From assembly GCF_008000815.1 (NCBI RefSeq), contig NZ_CP042806.1, positions 1,674,001 through 1,738,000 of the forward strand: DNA of 64,000 nt. Direction: 5' to 3'. The notes under the pieces are model-generated. The model was not told where the DNA came from. It searched no databases and saw only the letters and a program-made list of their open reading frames with translations. The DNA comes from Terriglobus albidus (GTDB lineage: Bacteria > Acidobacteriota > Terriglobia > Terriglobales > Acidobacteriaceae). Both the position numbers and the translations under genes were made by a program. Of the stretch, positions 1 through 7,459 are shown one piece after another; the stretch's first letter is position 1; every line of letters starts with the position of its first letter.

Positions 1-604
1 CAAGGAGATCGAGGTCGCCGACGGTCTCGCGGCCGCGGCGCAGCGAGCCGGCCGGGGTGACGGTGTCGATGCCGGGAAACTCGCGGATGAGCGCGGCGAT
101 GCGCTCCGCGGTGGCAGTGGCATCGTCGATGCGGTAGCGACCGGTGTTCTTGCGGAAGTCCTCAATGCCCTTGAGGATCTTGTCGACCTGCTTCTGCCCA
201 AAGCGCGGCAGATCATTTAGCTTGCCTTCTTTGGCGGCGGTCTCCAGGCTGTCGATATCGGCGACGCCAAGGGCGCTCCAGATGAGGGCGACGGTCTTCG
301 GACCCATGCCGGGGAGCTTCAGCAGCTCAAGCATGGTGGACCGGTACTTGGCCAGCAGCTCCTCCCGCAGGGGCATGGAGCCGGACTTAACCAGGTCGAC
401 AATGTTCGACGCCATACTTTTGCCGATGCCGGCAATGGCAAGCAGTTGTTTCGGTTCGTCGACGAGCGTGGCGAGCTGCGTGGTCTGCTGCTCGACGGCT
501 TCAGCGGCGCGGCGATAGCTGCGAATGCGGAATGGGTCGGCAGCGTCGATCTCTAGTAGATCGGCGGTCTCATCCAACAGGCGGGCGATTGTGACGTTTT
601 CCAT
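1..604 (-). CDS. polX: DNA polymerase/3'-5' exonuclease PolX, N-terminal part (cut by window edge)
   Basis: The minus-strand reading from the ATG at 604 is open to the window edge and gives about 200 residues. It starts MENVTIARLLDETADLLEI, then has helix-hairpin-helix stretches (AIAGIGKSMASNIVDLV and KLPGMGPKTVALIW) and reaches the nucleotidyltransferase signature GSLRRGRETVGDLDLL, whose Asp pair would bind metal. This is the family-X polymerase N-terminus; bacterial PolX proteins usually run on to a C-terminal PHP exonuclease domain, outside the window. The likely role is base-excision repair gap filling. The start lies just beyond the hairpin that ends the cold-shock gene, so it probably has little leader of its own or shares transcription. 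Confidence 0.88.
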   Translation of the reverse strand, partial: MENVTIARLLDETADLLEIDAADPFRIRSYRRAAEAVEQQTTQLATLVDEPKQLLAIAGIGKSMASNIVDLVKSGSMPLREELLAKYRSTMLELLKLPGMGPKTVALIWSALGVADIDSLETAAKEGKLNDLPRFGQKQVDKILKGIEDFRKNTGRYRIDDATATAERIAALIREFPGIDTVTPAGSLRRGRETVGDLDLL

Positions 605-608
605 GAAT

Positions 609-645
609 CAAAAGCGGACAAGGCTTGGACAAAGCCCTGTCCGCT
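609..645 (-). terminator. Rho-independent terminator of the cold-shock gene
   Basis: Read on the minus strand, an imperfect inverted repeat (AGCGGACA..GGCTT / AAGCC..TGTCCGCT) is followed by TTTT. It lies between the cold-shock stop at 691 and the polX start at 604, and its T tract nearly abuts the polX start codon. Confidence 0.7.
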
Positions 646-690
646 AGTATGCACCGTGCGGTACAGCTATGAGAAAACTCTGCTCGTCGG

Positions 691-909
691 CTAGGACGCT
701 TCTTTTAGCCGTGTGACCTGGTCGGCCTGGGGGCCTTTCTGGCCTTCAATAATGTCGAACTCGACCTCGTCGCCCTCTTTGAGGCTCTTATAACCTTCAA
801 GCTGAATCGAGCTGTAGTGGACAAACACGTCCGGGCCATCGTCCCGGCCCAGGAACCCGTAGCCCTTCGCGTTATTGAACCACTTCACTTTGCCCTTGTA
901 ATGTGCCAC
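691..909 (-). CDS. Cold-shock domain protein (CspA family)
   Basis: The product is a 72-residue single OB-fold cold-shock protein. It starts [19 protein letters not shown], carries both RNA-binding motifs (KGYGF and VFVHYSSI) and the family ending in a GPQA..V segment. The open frame extends upstream, but family alignment places the start at the GTG at 909, with a GAGG ribosome-binding site about 10 bases before it. It acts as a nucleic-acid chaperone in the cytoplasm. It follows the NUDIX gene on the same strand after a 146-base leader with a strong hairpin, so it could be transcribed separately. Whether it is cold-inducible cannot be told from the sequence. Confidence 0.92.
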   Translation of the reverse strand: MAHYKGKVKWFNNAKGYGFLGRDDGPDVFVHYSSIQLEGYKSLKEGDEVEFDIIEGQKGPQADQVTRLKEAS

Positions 910-1016
910 GTTCGTCGAACCTCGCGGGAGGGAAGTCTGCTCGGGAACGAATGAACCCGCGCGTGATCGGTATGACGCGGATGAGGGGCAGGAAGGTTTT
1001 CTGAGGGAATACAACG

Positions 1017-1038
1017 GGCGGGAAGTGGCCTTCCCGCC
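1017..1038 (-). terminator. Hairpin between NUDIX gene and cold-shock gene
   Basis: A perfect 9-bp stem (GGCGGGAAG / CTTCCCGCC) with a 4-base loop sits 18 bases past the NUDIX stop. There is no clean T tract after it, so it could be a weak terminator or an element of the cold-shock leader. Confidence 0.5.
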
Positions 1039-1055
1039 TGAGAGTGGATTGATGT

Positions 1056-1670
1056 CTAGGCTTTGCCGGTGCGCCGCAGCGCTTCGTAGATGGAGATGCC
1101 GATGATGGTCTTTCCGTCGTGAATCTGGCCTTCATTGCGCATCTTCAACAATTCAGACAGACGGATGCGAAGGATTTCGATCTTCTCATCGTCTTCGGGC
1201 TGGGCCTCACCGTCGGTCAGATTGGTGGCGAGGTAGATCTCCATCCACTCACCCAGGAAACCTGGGCTGGCGTAGTAGCGGACCAGCTTCTTCCAGGTAC
1301 GGGCACGGTAGCCGGTCTCCTCGATCATCTCGCGTTTCGCGGCGGCCAAGGGCTTCTCGTCAGCTTCACGCCGGCCGGCGGGGAGCTCCAGCAGGAACTG
1401 TTGCGCCGCCTGACGATACTGCCGCTCCATGATGATGTAGGGATCACGCTTTGATTGGCGGTCGTCGACGGCGAGAATGACGACCGATCCGTTGTGACGG
1501 ATGATCTCCCGGTTGGAGACGATGCCGCCCGGCTCCTCTACGGTTTCAGACCATACCTTGAAGAGCGGACCATCGTACGCCAGCTTCTGTTCGAGGAGTT
1601 TTGCCTTGCCGGAACGTCGCGCCGGAGCCTTTTTCGCGGGTGTTCGTTTCGCGGATGTTTTGGTCGCCAT
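1056..1670 (-). CDS. NUDIX hydrolase, ADP-ribose pyrophosphatase-like
   Basis: The 204-residue product has a complete Nudix box, [20 protein letters not shown] followed by TGY, fitting GX5EX7REUXEEXGU; the glutamates bind Mg2+. The segment before it (LLELPAGR) and the overall length resemble ADP-ribose/ADP-sugar pyrophosphatases. The first 25 residues are a basic Lys/Arg/Ala tail ([12 protein letters not shown]) not typical of the family. The ATG at 1670 is preferred to an in-frame one eight codons upstream because the basic tail begins there. The substrate is inferred from the family only. Confidence 0.85.
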   Translation of the reverse strand: MATKTSAKRTPAKKAPARRSGKAKLLEQKLAYDGPLFKVWSETVEEPGGIVSNREIIRHNGSVVILAVDDRQSKRDPYIIMERQYRQAAQQFLLELPAGRREADEKPLAAAKREMIEETGYRARTWKKLVRYYASPGFLGEWMEIYLATNLTDGEAQPEDDEKIEILRIRLSELLKMRNEGQIHDGKTIIGISIYEALRRTGKA

Positions 1671-1855
1671 AAAACTAAACCTAACACTCTGCATCGCCGG
1701 GGCGGGCTGATGAATCTAACCGTGCAACGCGAATTTATGACGCACCAGCTGACAAAACTCGTACGGCGAACGTCTCTTCTTTACTGTGAAAGTTTGGAAA
1801 ACGGATCGTGTCGGTATGCGAGACTCATCTGTGTGCCTCTGCACGAGTAATCTCC

Positions 1856-3454
1856 ATGCGGTCTGAGTGTTACCCCATCACGGTGCTGCCCGGCGTCTCG
1901 CGTCTGTTTCGCGAGTATCTTGCCCATTGGGACAATCCCATTCTTGCTGAGAGCTTCGGCGGCCATCCGGCCGATACGGCCTGGCGCGATAAGGCGCCCG
2001 AGCTGACACCGGAGCATCGCGCCCGCCTGGTCTCGCTGCTGGAGTCCCAGAACCCCGATCCTTCACCGGCAGCCCGCAGGCACCTGGAGATGCTGCGTGA
2101 CGGCGCTGGTGTGGTTGTGAGCGGGCAGCAGGTCGGCATCCTCGGTGGACCGCTGTACACGCTCTTCAAGGCGGCGACCGCGGTTCGCAGGGCAAAGGAA
2201 GCGACTGAGGCCGGAGTCCCGCATGTGCCGATCTTCTGGCCGGCGACCGAGGATCACGACCTCGACGAAGTTAATCAAGTTCTGTTGCTGACCAAGAATT
2301 CGGCTGAAACACTGCGGCTGAAGAGCCTGGTCCATCGCAATACCGCTGTCGGCGGTGTAGTGCTGCCGGAAGAGATTACGGAACTGGTAGAGCAGGCAAC
2401 GGAGCTGCTTGCCTGGGCTCCGATTACAGAGACCTTGAAGCGTCACTACGCTCCTGGCAAGACACTGGCCGAGGCGTTCACTGGGCTGTTACGCGAGATC
2501 TTTGCGGCCGAGGGGCTGCTGACGATCGATGCCGCCGAGCGCGGCTACCATGAGTTGGGCTCTCCCGTGCTGCTGGCGGCGATCGAACAGGCCGAGGAGT
2601 TGGAGGCTGCAGTCCGCGCACGTTCTCAGGCACTGGTCGATGCTGGCTACCACGCACAAGTCCTGTTGCCGGAACAAGGCAGCCTGCTCTTCCTCTTTGA
2701 TGAGCAGACGGGCGAACGCCATGCGCTGCGTCATAAGGATGGCGCATGGAAGGCCGGTCATGTCTCCTACACGACCGAAGAGCTGAAGGCGTTGCTGTTG
2801 GCATCTCCGGAGCGGTTCAGCCCCAACGCATTGTTGCGTCCAGTCTTTCAGGATCAGATTCTGCCGACGTCAGCCTATATTGGCGGGCCGGCGGAGATCG
2901 CCTACTTTGCACAGTCAGGCGTGTTGTATGACACCATCCTGGGGCGTCGCACGACGGTCCTTCCGCGTATGTCCGCCACGCTGGTGGAGCCGGCGATTGC
3001 CAAGGTGATGGATCAGCATGAGCTCGGGCTGAAGGAAGCATTCTCGTCGGCAGACGATCTGGCGCTTCGCCTGGGTGCGCGAGCTATGCCGGTCGAAGGC
3101 AAGAAAAGGCTGCAGGCCGCAGGCAATGCGTTGGACCGCGAGCTGGATGCGCTGCTGGGATGGATGCAGTCGGTCGATGGTGAATTGGCCAGGTCTGGTG
3201 AGGTCTCCGCTTCGAAGATGCGCTACCAGATGAATCGGCTGCGCCGTATGTCTGCACGCTTTGAACAGGAAAAGAACGCTTCGCTGCGCAAGCATGCGGA
3301 TGCCGTGACGCTGAACCTCTTCCCGGAAGGTCACGTGCAGGAGCGCGCTGTCGCCGGTACCTGGTTCCTCGCCCGCACAGGCGACGACTTCCCGGCCGAA
3401 ATCGTCAGCCATGCCGGGCAGGAGTGTAGCGGCCACAAGGCGATCTTTCTTTAG
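1856..3454 (+). CDS. bshC: Bacillithiol biosynthesis cysteine-adding enzyme BshC
   Basis: The product has 532 residues, close to the length of Bacillus BshC. It starts MRSECYPITVLPGVSRLFRE and has the family signatures SGQQVGILGGPLYTLFKA and PATEDHDLDEVNQ, plus a C-terminal coiled-coil stretch rich in charged residues. BshC joins cysteine to glucosaminyl-malate in the last step of bacillithiol synthesis. An in-frame GTG lies 48 bases upstream; the ATG at 1856 fits the family start better. bshA and bshB are not in the window. The gene ends convergently with the DUF6454-like gene, sharing four bases. Confidence 0.9.
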   Translation: MRSECYPITVLPGVSRLFREYLAHWDNPILAESFGGHPADTAWRDKAPELTPEHRARLVSLLESQNPDPSPAARRHLEMLRDGAGVVVSGQQVGILGGPLYTLFKAATAVRRAKEATEAGVPHVPIFWPATEDHDLDEVNQVLLLTKNSAETLRLKSLVHRNTAVGGVVLPEEITELVEQATELLAWAPITETLKRHYAPGKTLAEAFTGLLREIFAAEGLLTIDAAERGYHELGSPVLLAAIEQAEELEAAVRARSQALVDAGYHAQVLLPEQGSLLFLFDEQTGERHALRHKDGAWKAGHVSYTTEELKALLLASPERFSPNALLRPVFQDQILPTSAYIGGPAEIAYFAQSGVLYDTILGRRTTVLPRMSATLVEPAIAKVMDQHELGLKEAFSSADDLALRLGARAMPVEGKKRLQAAGNALDRELDALLGWMQSVDGELARSGEVSASKMRYQMNRLRRMSARFEQEKNASLRKHADAVTLNLFPEGHVQERAVAGTWFLARTGDDFPAEIVSHAGQECSGHKAIFL

Positions 3455-4239
3455 TTGCTGGTTGGCCCCAGCACGAAATGGAAGATCCGGCTCGGTCCGT
3501 CTTCAGGCACGAGATAGAGATCGTTCCCCTTCAGTGCCATGCCCTCGCCGGAGTATGGTTTCCCCCGGTCTGTTGTGCCTGTCGCCACACTGCGTAGTAG
3601 TTGCATCGAGGGCCACGCGTACCAGTCGACGGCTCCGGTCGTCTTCGTCAGGTTTCCTCCGCCAACCAGCTTTCCATCCACAAACTTGATGTCCTGATAT
3701 TGGTTATTCGAGGCAACATCGATCACGCGAAGCTGCCGTCCGTCCATAGCGAGAACATACAACTGACGGCTTCCCCAGTTGCCCGCGATCAGGCTGTCGC
3801 CGGTTACGGCGACGCAACCGATGTGATCGGCGACAGAGAGCTTTCGCTTCACCGCAAGCGTGCGCTTGTCGAGCTCTACCAGTATCGCCGTGCTGTGCGG
3901 CTTGTACTCCGCAACCGGCACCCAGATGGAGTCGCCCGCGATGGAAAATCCTCCCGGGTGAAACCGGGGGCCGTCGGTCACCTCGACCTGCCGTTCAAAG
4001 CGGCCAGTCTTGCGGCTGAACTGATGCAGATATCCCTTCTTCTGCGTAATGTCGACCGAGGTCACCCAGATGTGCTCCGCATCGAGATCGACGCCCTGCA
4101 CATGGAAGAGCGTGCCGTCGAGAGGCAACGTCTCCATCAGCCGGGCGTTCTCCACGCCCTGGACAGAAGGTGTGGACTGCGCAAAGACAGGCACAGCAAA
4201 AACCAAACTCAAAATCAGACAACCAGTTGCTCGCAACAT
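3451..4239 (-). CDS. Exported DUF6454-like protein
   Basis: The 262-residue product has a signal peptide (MLRATGCLILSLVFAVPVFA, cleavage likely before QS). The rest looks like a beta-propeller-type repeat protein, with stretches such as HVQGVDLDAEHIWVTSVD, HPGGFSIAGDSIWVPVAEY and GCVAVTGDSLIAGNWGSR. The HPGG..VWVPVAEY segment resembles DUF6454 proteins; this is recall, not a search result. The start at 4239 has a GGAGAG ribosome site. Function is unknown; a periplasmic binding or sensing role would be a guess. It overlaps the end of bshC by four bases in convergent orientation. Confidence 0.75.
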   Translation of the reverse strand: MLRATGCLILSLVFAVPVFAQSTPSVQGVENARLMETLPLDGTLFHVQGVDLDAEHIWVTSVDITQKKGYLHQFSRKTGRFERQVEVTDGPRFHPGGFSIAGDSIWVPVAEYKPHSTAILVELDKRTLAVKRKLSVADHIGCVAVTGDSLIAGNWGSRQLYVLAMDGRQLRVIDVASNNQYQDIKFVDGKLVGGGNLTKTTGAVDWYAWPSMQLLRSVATGTTDRGKPYSGEGMALKGNDLYLVPEDGPSRIFHFVLGPTSN

Positions 4240-4377
4240 GTCTCTCCTATCACACGAGCTATCCGCTTCTTCCACGCCGATAGCCTGCGACAGAATAACC
4301 CGCGGATCATCTTCGGAAGATTGCACGGTGATCACCAGCACACCAAGTGGGCCTTTGGCCCTCTACAATCAGCCTGA

Positions 4378-5748
4378 GTGAAGAAGATTGCCATCATCGG
4401 CGGAGGCATCTCCGGCCTCACCGCTGCTTACCGCCTGCATCGTCTCGGCGTGGACTGTACTCTCTTCGAGGCAGGGACGCGTCTCGGCGGTATCGTCGAG
4501 ACTCATCGCGAAGACGGCTTTGTGATCGAGTGCGGTCCCGACTCATGGGTTGCTGAGAAACCCTGGGCGCGCGAGCTCGCCATCGAACTCGGTCTCGGCG
4601 ACGAGATTATTCCTTCCAACGACCACAACCGGCGCACTTATGTCTTGCAGCAGGGAACGCTCGTTCCCATGCCCGAACACATGCGCATGATTGTGCCGCA
4701 GGGGCAGGCGGGCATAGACTCGCTGCTAAGTTCTTCTCTCTTTTCCGAAGAGGCCAAACGTGCCTATCTGCAGGAGCCCACGCGGGCCGCGGAGCTGAAG
4801 GAGTATGCGATAGCCCACGCGGGCGAAGACGAGTCTGTTGCCGCTTTCGTCGCTCGGCACTTCGGCCAGGAGGTCGCCGAAAAACTTGCCGCGCCTCTGC
4901 TCTCCGGAGTCTTCGGAGGCAGCATTCATAAGCTCTCCGTCCATGCTGTCATGGCTCCCTTCGTCGCCCTCGAACGCGAGTACGGTTCTTTGATCGCCGG
5001 GCTGGCAGCGCGCCAACGTAGCGGCGCCTCACTCTTCGCATCGCTGCGCGGCGGACTTGGTGGGCTTATAGAACGCATGAGTGCTGCTCTGCCGCCGGCA
5101 TCTCTCCGCTTACACGAAGCAGTGACAGCTCTGACACACACTGGGAATGGGTGGAAGGTGCAGGCCGGGCATGGCCAGGCATCTTTTGACACGGTGCTGC
5201 TCGCAACTCCGCCGCAGCAGACCTCCGCTCTGCTGACATCGCTATTGCCCGGCGCCGCGGAGCTTCTTCCTCGTGACTCCAGTTCGGCCATCATCATCGC
5301 GCTCGCCTTCCGCGAACACTTCCCGTTGCCTTCGGGTTTCGGCTTCCTGGTGCCAGAGGGTTCCAGCGAGAGCCGCTTGCTTGCAGCCACCTTTGTCGAC
5401 CAGAAGTTTGCCCATCGTGCGCCGGATCAGGGTCGCGTATTGCGCGCCTTCTTCGCCGACGAAGACCTGATGGATCTGCCCGACTCTGTCCTTGTCCGTC
5501 TGGGGATGAATGAGCTCACCAATATCCTTGGTCATCCGTTGCCGGAGCCGGCCATCAGCCTCGTCCGGCGCTGGCCCGCATCGCTGCCGCAGTATGAGGT
5601 CGGGCATCGCGAACGCGTCGCTGCTCTGGAAGAGCAAGTCGCCTCGCTGAGCGGGTTACGGCTGCTGGGTAACGCGTATCACGGTGTGGGCCTGCCTGAT
5701 CTAGTGCGCCAAGCAAATGAGGCTGCCCAATGGGCAGCCTCGATGTAA
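4378..5748 (+). CDS. hemY: Protoporphyrinogen/coproporphyrinogen oxidase, HemY type
   Basis: The 456-residue flavoprotein starts MKKIAIIGGGISGLTAAYRL (a GxGxxG FAD-binding fold) and continues with FEAGTRLGGIVETH and GPDSW, the family's substrate-region motif. The end has the second FAD motif (GLRLLGNAYHGVGLPD). The start codon is GTG at 4378. It oxidises coproporphyrinogen III or protoporphyrinogen IX in haem synthesis; which substrate is used cannot be told here. The hemE-hemH pair lies 17-19 kb away on the other strand, so haem genes are split in this genome. A 10-bp perfect hairpin overlaps its last codons. Confidence 0.92.
   Translation: MKKIAIIGGGISGLTAAYRLHRLGVDCTLFEAGTRLGGIVETHREDGFVIECGPDSWVAEKPWARELAIELGLGDEIIPSNDHNRRTYVLQQGTLVPMPEHMRMIVPQGQAGIDSLLSSSLFSEEAKRAYLQEPTRAAELKEYAIAHAGEDESVAAFVARHFGQEVAEKLAAPLLSGVFGGSIHKLSVHAVMAPFVALEREYGSLIAGLAARQRSGASLFASLRGGLGGLIERMSAALPPASLRLHEAVTALTHTGNGWKVQAGHGQASFDTVLLATPPQQTSALLTSLLPGAAELLPRDSSSAIIIALAFREHFPLPSGFGFLVPEGSSESRLLAATFVDQKFAHRAPDQGRVLRAFFADEDLMDLPDSVLVRLGMNELTNILGHPLPEPAISLVRRWPASLPQYEVGHRERVAALEEQVASLSGLRLLGNAYHGVGLPDLVRQANEAAQWAASM
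5719..5741. other. Perfect hairpin in the 3' end of hemY
   Basis: GAGGCTGCCC-aat-GGGCAGCCTC is a 10-bp perfect stem with a 3-base loop that codes for the last hemY residues. No T run follows on either strand. It lies between convergent genes and may stop or stabilise transcripts. Confidence 0.5.
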
Positions 5749-5764
5749 GGAGAGAAGCTCCGGT

Positions 5765-6151
5765 TTAGCGGAGGTCGAACTTCAGAACCATCGGGAACTC
5801 GTAGCTCTGGCCGTTCAGCTTACCGGCCTGGTAGCGCAGCTTGGAGACGGCGTCCGAAACCTTCGCGGCAGCGGCCTCGTTCGTGCCCTCGACCACGATG
5901 TTCTGCGGTACACCCTGGGCGTCGACGTTGAACTTAGCAACCACAGGCTGGGCGGAGGTCAGGCCGACGAAGACCGCGCGGTCGATGTCAGTGATGCGCT
6001 TGGGGGCGATGATTCCGGTGAAGGTCGATACCTTCGGAGCCACAGCCGCGGCAGCGGCCATCATCTTCGGCGCCTCGGCACGAACCGGGCTCTGCTGGGC
6101 GTGCATCAGGGTGGGAAGAACGAACAGGCTTGCTGCGATCAGTTTGCGCAT
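5765..6151 (-). CDS. Small exported TonB-C-domain protein (paralogue 1)
   Basis: The 128-residue product has a signal peptide (MRKLIAASLFVLPTLMHAQQ) followed by a short Ala/Val linker and a domain resembling the C-terminal domain of TonB: VVAKFNVDAQGVPQNIVVEG and a closing SYEFPMVLKFDLR. Unlike true TonB it has no retained membrane anchor and no long Pro-rich spacer, so it should be free in the periplasm. It lies 58 bases downstream of a paralogue on the same strand; the two share the layout AxFxVDxxGVPQxI. Probably co-transcribed with that gene. Function is unproven. Confidence 0.8.
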   Translation of the reverse strand: MRKLIAASLFVLPTLMHAQQSPVRAEAPKMMAAAAAVAPKVSTFTGIIAPKRITDIDRAVFVGLTSAQPVVAKFNVDAQGVPQNIVVEGTNEAAAAKVSDAVSKLRYQAGKLNGQSYEFPMVLKFDLR

Positions 6152-6209
6152 CTTGTCTCCTTTGACAGGGTTATGAGTTCAGAGAGTGAGTGGGTGGCAG
6201 AAACTCGCG

Positions 6210-6614
6210 TTACTTGAGGTTCAGCGAGAGAGCAACGGGGTAAGCAATCTTTTCGCCGTGCAGCGAGCCCGGCGTGTAGCGCAGAGCAGAGACGGCCTTG
6301 ATGATGCGGGCATCGACCGAGGGGCTGATCGAGCGGTCCAACATGATGTCCTGCGGAACTCCGTTGGTGTCGACCGTGAAGTGCGCGGTCACCAGACCGG
6401 CAGCGCCTGCTGCGATATTGGAAGCATCAAGCTGGCTCTGACGAACTGGAGGAACCAGGGCGATGGCGGCGTTGACCGGCTTGGCCACGCCCGTCGCACT
6501 GGCAATTGCGGCAGGAGCGATAGCACGGGCCAGGAAACCGTCCGTGATCGGCATCAACTGAGCGTTGGCGGCTACGGATACGAGGGCGATGCTGGCTGCG
6601 AGAAACTTCTTCAT
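6210..6614 (-). CDS. Small exported TonB-C-domain protein (paralogue 2)
   Basis: The 134-residue product has a signal peptide (MKKFLAASIALVSVAANAQ) and a C-terminal TonB-like domain (VTAHFTVDTNGVPQDIMLDR ... YPVALSLNLK). The match to the next gene downstream (AxFxVDxxGVPQ) points to a tandem duplication followed by strong divergence in the linker. A sigma70-like promoter can be placed 40-70 bases upstream on the minus strand, so this is likely the first gene of a two-gene unit. There is no TonB transmembrane anchor. Confidence 0.8.
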   Translation of the reverse strand: MKKFLAASIALVSVAANAQLMPITDGFLARAIAPAAIASATGVAKPVNAAIALVPPVRQSQLDASNIAAGAAGLVTAHFTVDTNGVPQDIMLDRSISPSVDARIIKAVSALRYTPGSLHGEKIAYPVALSLNLK

Positions 6615-6652
6615 GGCTATCTCCTGGCAAAAGGTTGTTAGTTGCCAAAACC

Positions 6653-6682
6653 ACTATGAGATATATCGATCATGATTGTCAA
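6653..6682 (-). promoter_or_regulatory. Probable sigma70-type promoter of the TonB-C pair
   Basis: On the minus strand, TTGACA at 6682-6677 is followed after 18 bases by CATAGT at 6658-6653. The start codon it would serve is at 6614. The surrounding DNA (6660-6720) is markedly AT-rich against a GC-rich background. Confidence 0.5.
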
Positions 6683-6866
6683 CTTATTTCTCGAAAATAA
6701 TTTGAGACGCTTCATGCCAACGAAAAATCAATGACTTACGGCATGCGTTCGAAGAGAGTGAAAGTCAGGCTTGCGAAGAAATTTCTGAGAGCGCGCGATC
6801 TTTCGATGGAAGGTCCGACCACGCACTTCCCGTAAGCCGCTACAAGCCGCGGGAGACGTCGTCCGC

Positions 6867-6899
6867 AAAAAAACAAGGGCCTCGCTTACGCGAGACCCT
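6867..6899 (-). terminator. Terminator of the DUF2059/OPT unit
   Basis: Read on the minus strand, AGGGTCTCGC-gtaa-GCGAGGCCCT forms a stem with one mismatch and is followed by TTGTTTTTTT. It lies 32 bases beyond the DUF2059 stop codon. Confidence 0.85.
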
Positions 6900-6902
6900 C
6901 AT

Positions 6903-6925
6903 CCAGCAACCAGGAACCAGCAACT
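6903..6925 (-). repeat. Heptamer-periodic GTTNCTG repeat
   Basis: On the minus strand the sequence is GTTGCTG-GTTCCTG-GTTGCTGG, three units of 7 bp. It lies between the DUF2059 stop and its terminator. The same kind of 7-bp periodicity (AGTTNCC) occurs at 18412-18436 and 38851-39001. Confidence 0.55.
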
Positions 6926-6930
6926 GCCCT

Positions 6931-7455
6931 TTAGGACTTCGGCTTCGCCGCGTGGGCGGCATCCAGATCCTTCTTCAACTCTTCGGTGAGCTGTTCCAGC
7001 TTCGGCTGAATCTCTTTCATGTGCGTCTGGCTGATGGCCATCGACTGCTGCACCAACTGCGGCGTTTTGGCGAGCATGGATTGACCCACGGGAGATTTAT
7101 AGAAGGTCAGAATGCCGTCGACCTCCTCCTCGGTGTAGGCCTTGGCATAAAGATCAATGAACTCTGACTTCAGCTTTTGCCATCCCATTGTCTCCTGCAT
7201 CGCGGCCATCAGCTTGGTCATGAAGTTGTCCAGAATCTTCTTGTCGGCCTCGGTCAACTGTGACGGGTTGGTCATCGACATCCCCATCTGCCGTCCCTGC
7301 TGCTCGACCTGCTTCATCAGGAGATTGAAGTTGTCTTCCATCTTCAGCACGGTCAGCATCTGTTCGATCTTGGCCCGTTTGCTGGCTTCATCGGCTCGCG
7401 CGGAAAGGGGAAATGCGAGCAGCATGGCTGTGGCGGCGATAAGAATCTTGCGCAT
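6931..7455 (-). CDS. Exported DUF2059 protein
   Basis: The 174-residue product has a signal peptide (MRKILIAATAMLLAFPLSARA) and an all-helical body with the DUF2059 layout, including YTEEEVDGILTFYKSPVGQS, the family's most conserved stretch. The start at 7455 was chosen because it begins the signal peptide; the longer frame reads through upstream coding sequence. It begins 4 bases past the OPT transporter stop, so the two are co-transcribed, and a strong terminator follows. Function of DUF2059 is not established. Confidence 0.85.
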   Translation of the reverse strand: MRKILIAATAMLLAFPLSARADEASKRAKIEQMLTVLKMEDNFNLLMKQVEQQGRQMGMSMTNPSQLTEADKKILDNFMTKLMAAMQETMGWQKLKSEFIDLYAKAYTEEEVDGILTFYKSPVGQSMLAKTPQLVQQSMAISQTHMKEIQPKLEQLTEELKKDLDAAHAAKPKS

Positions 7456-7459
7456 GGGG

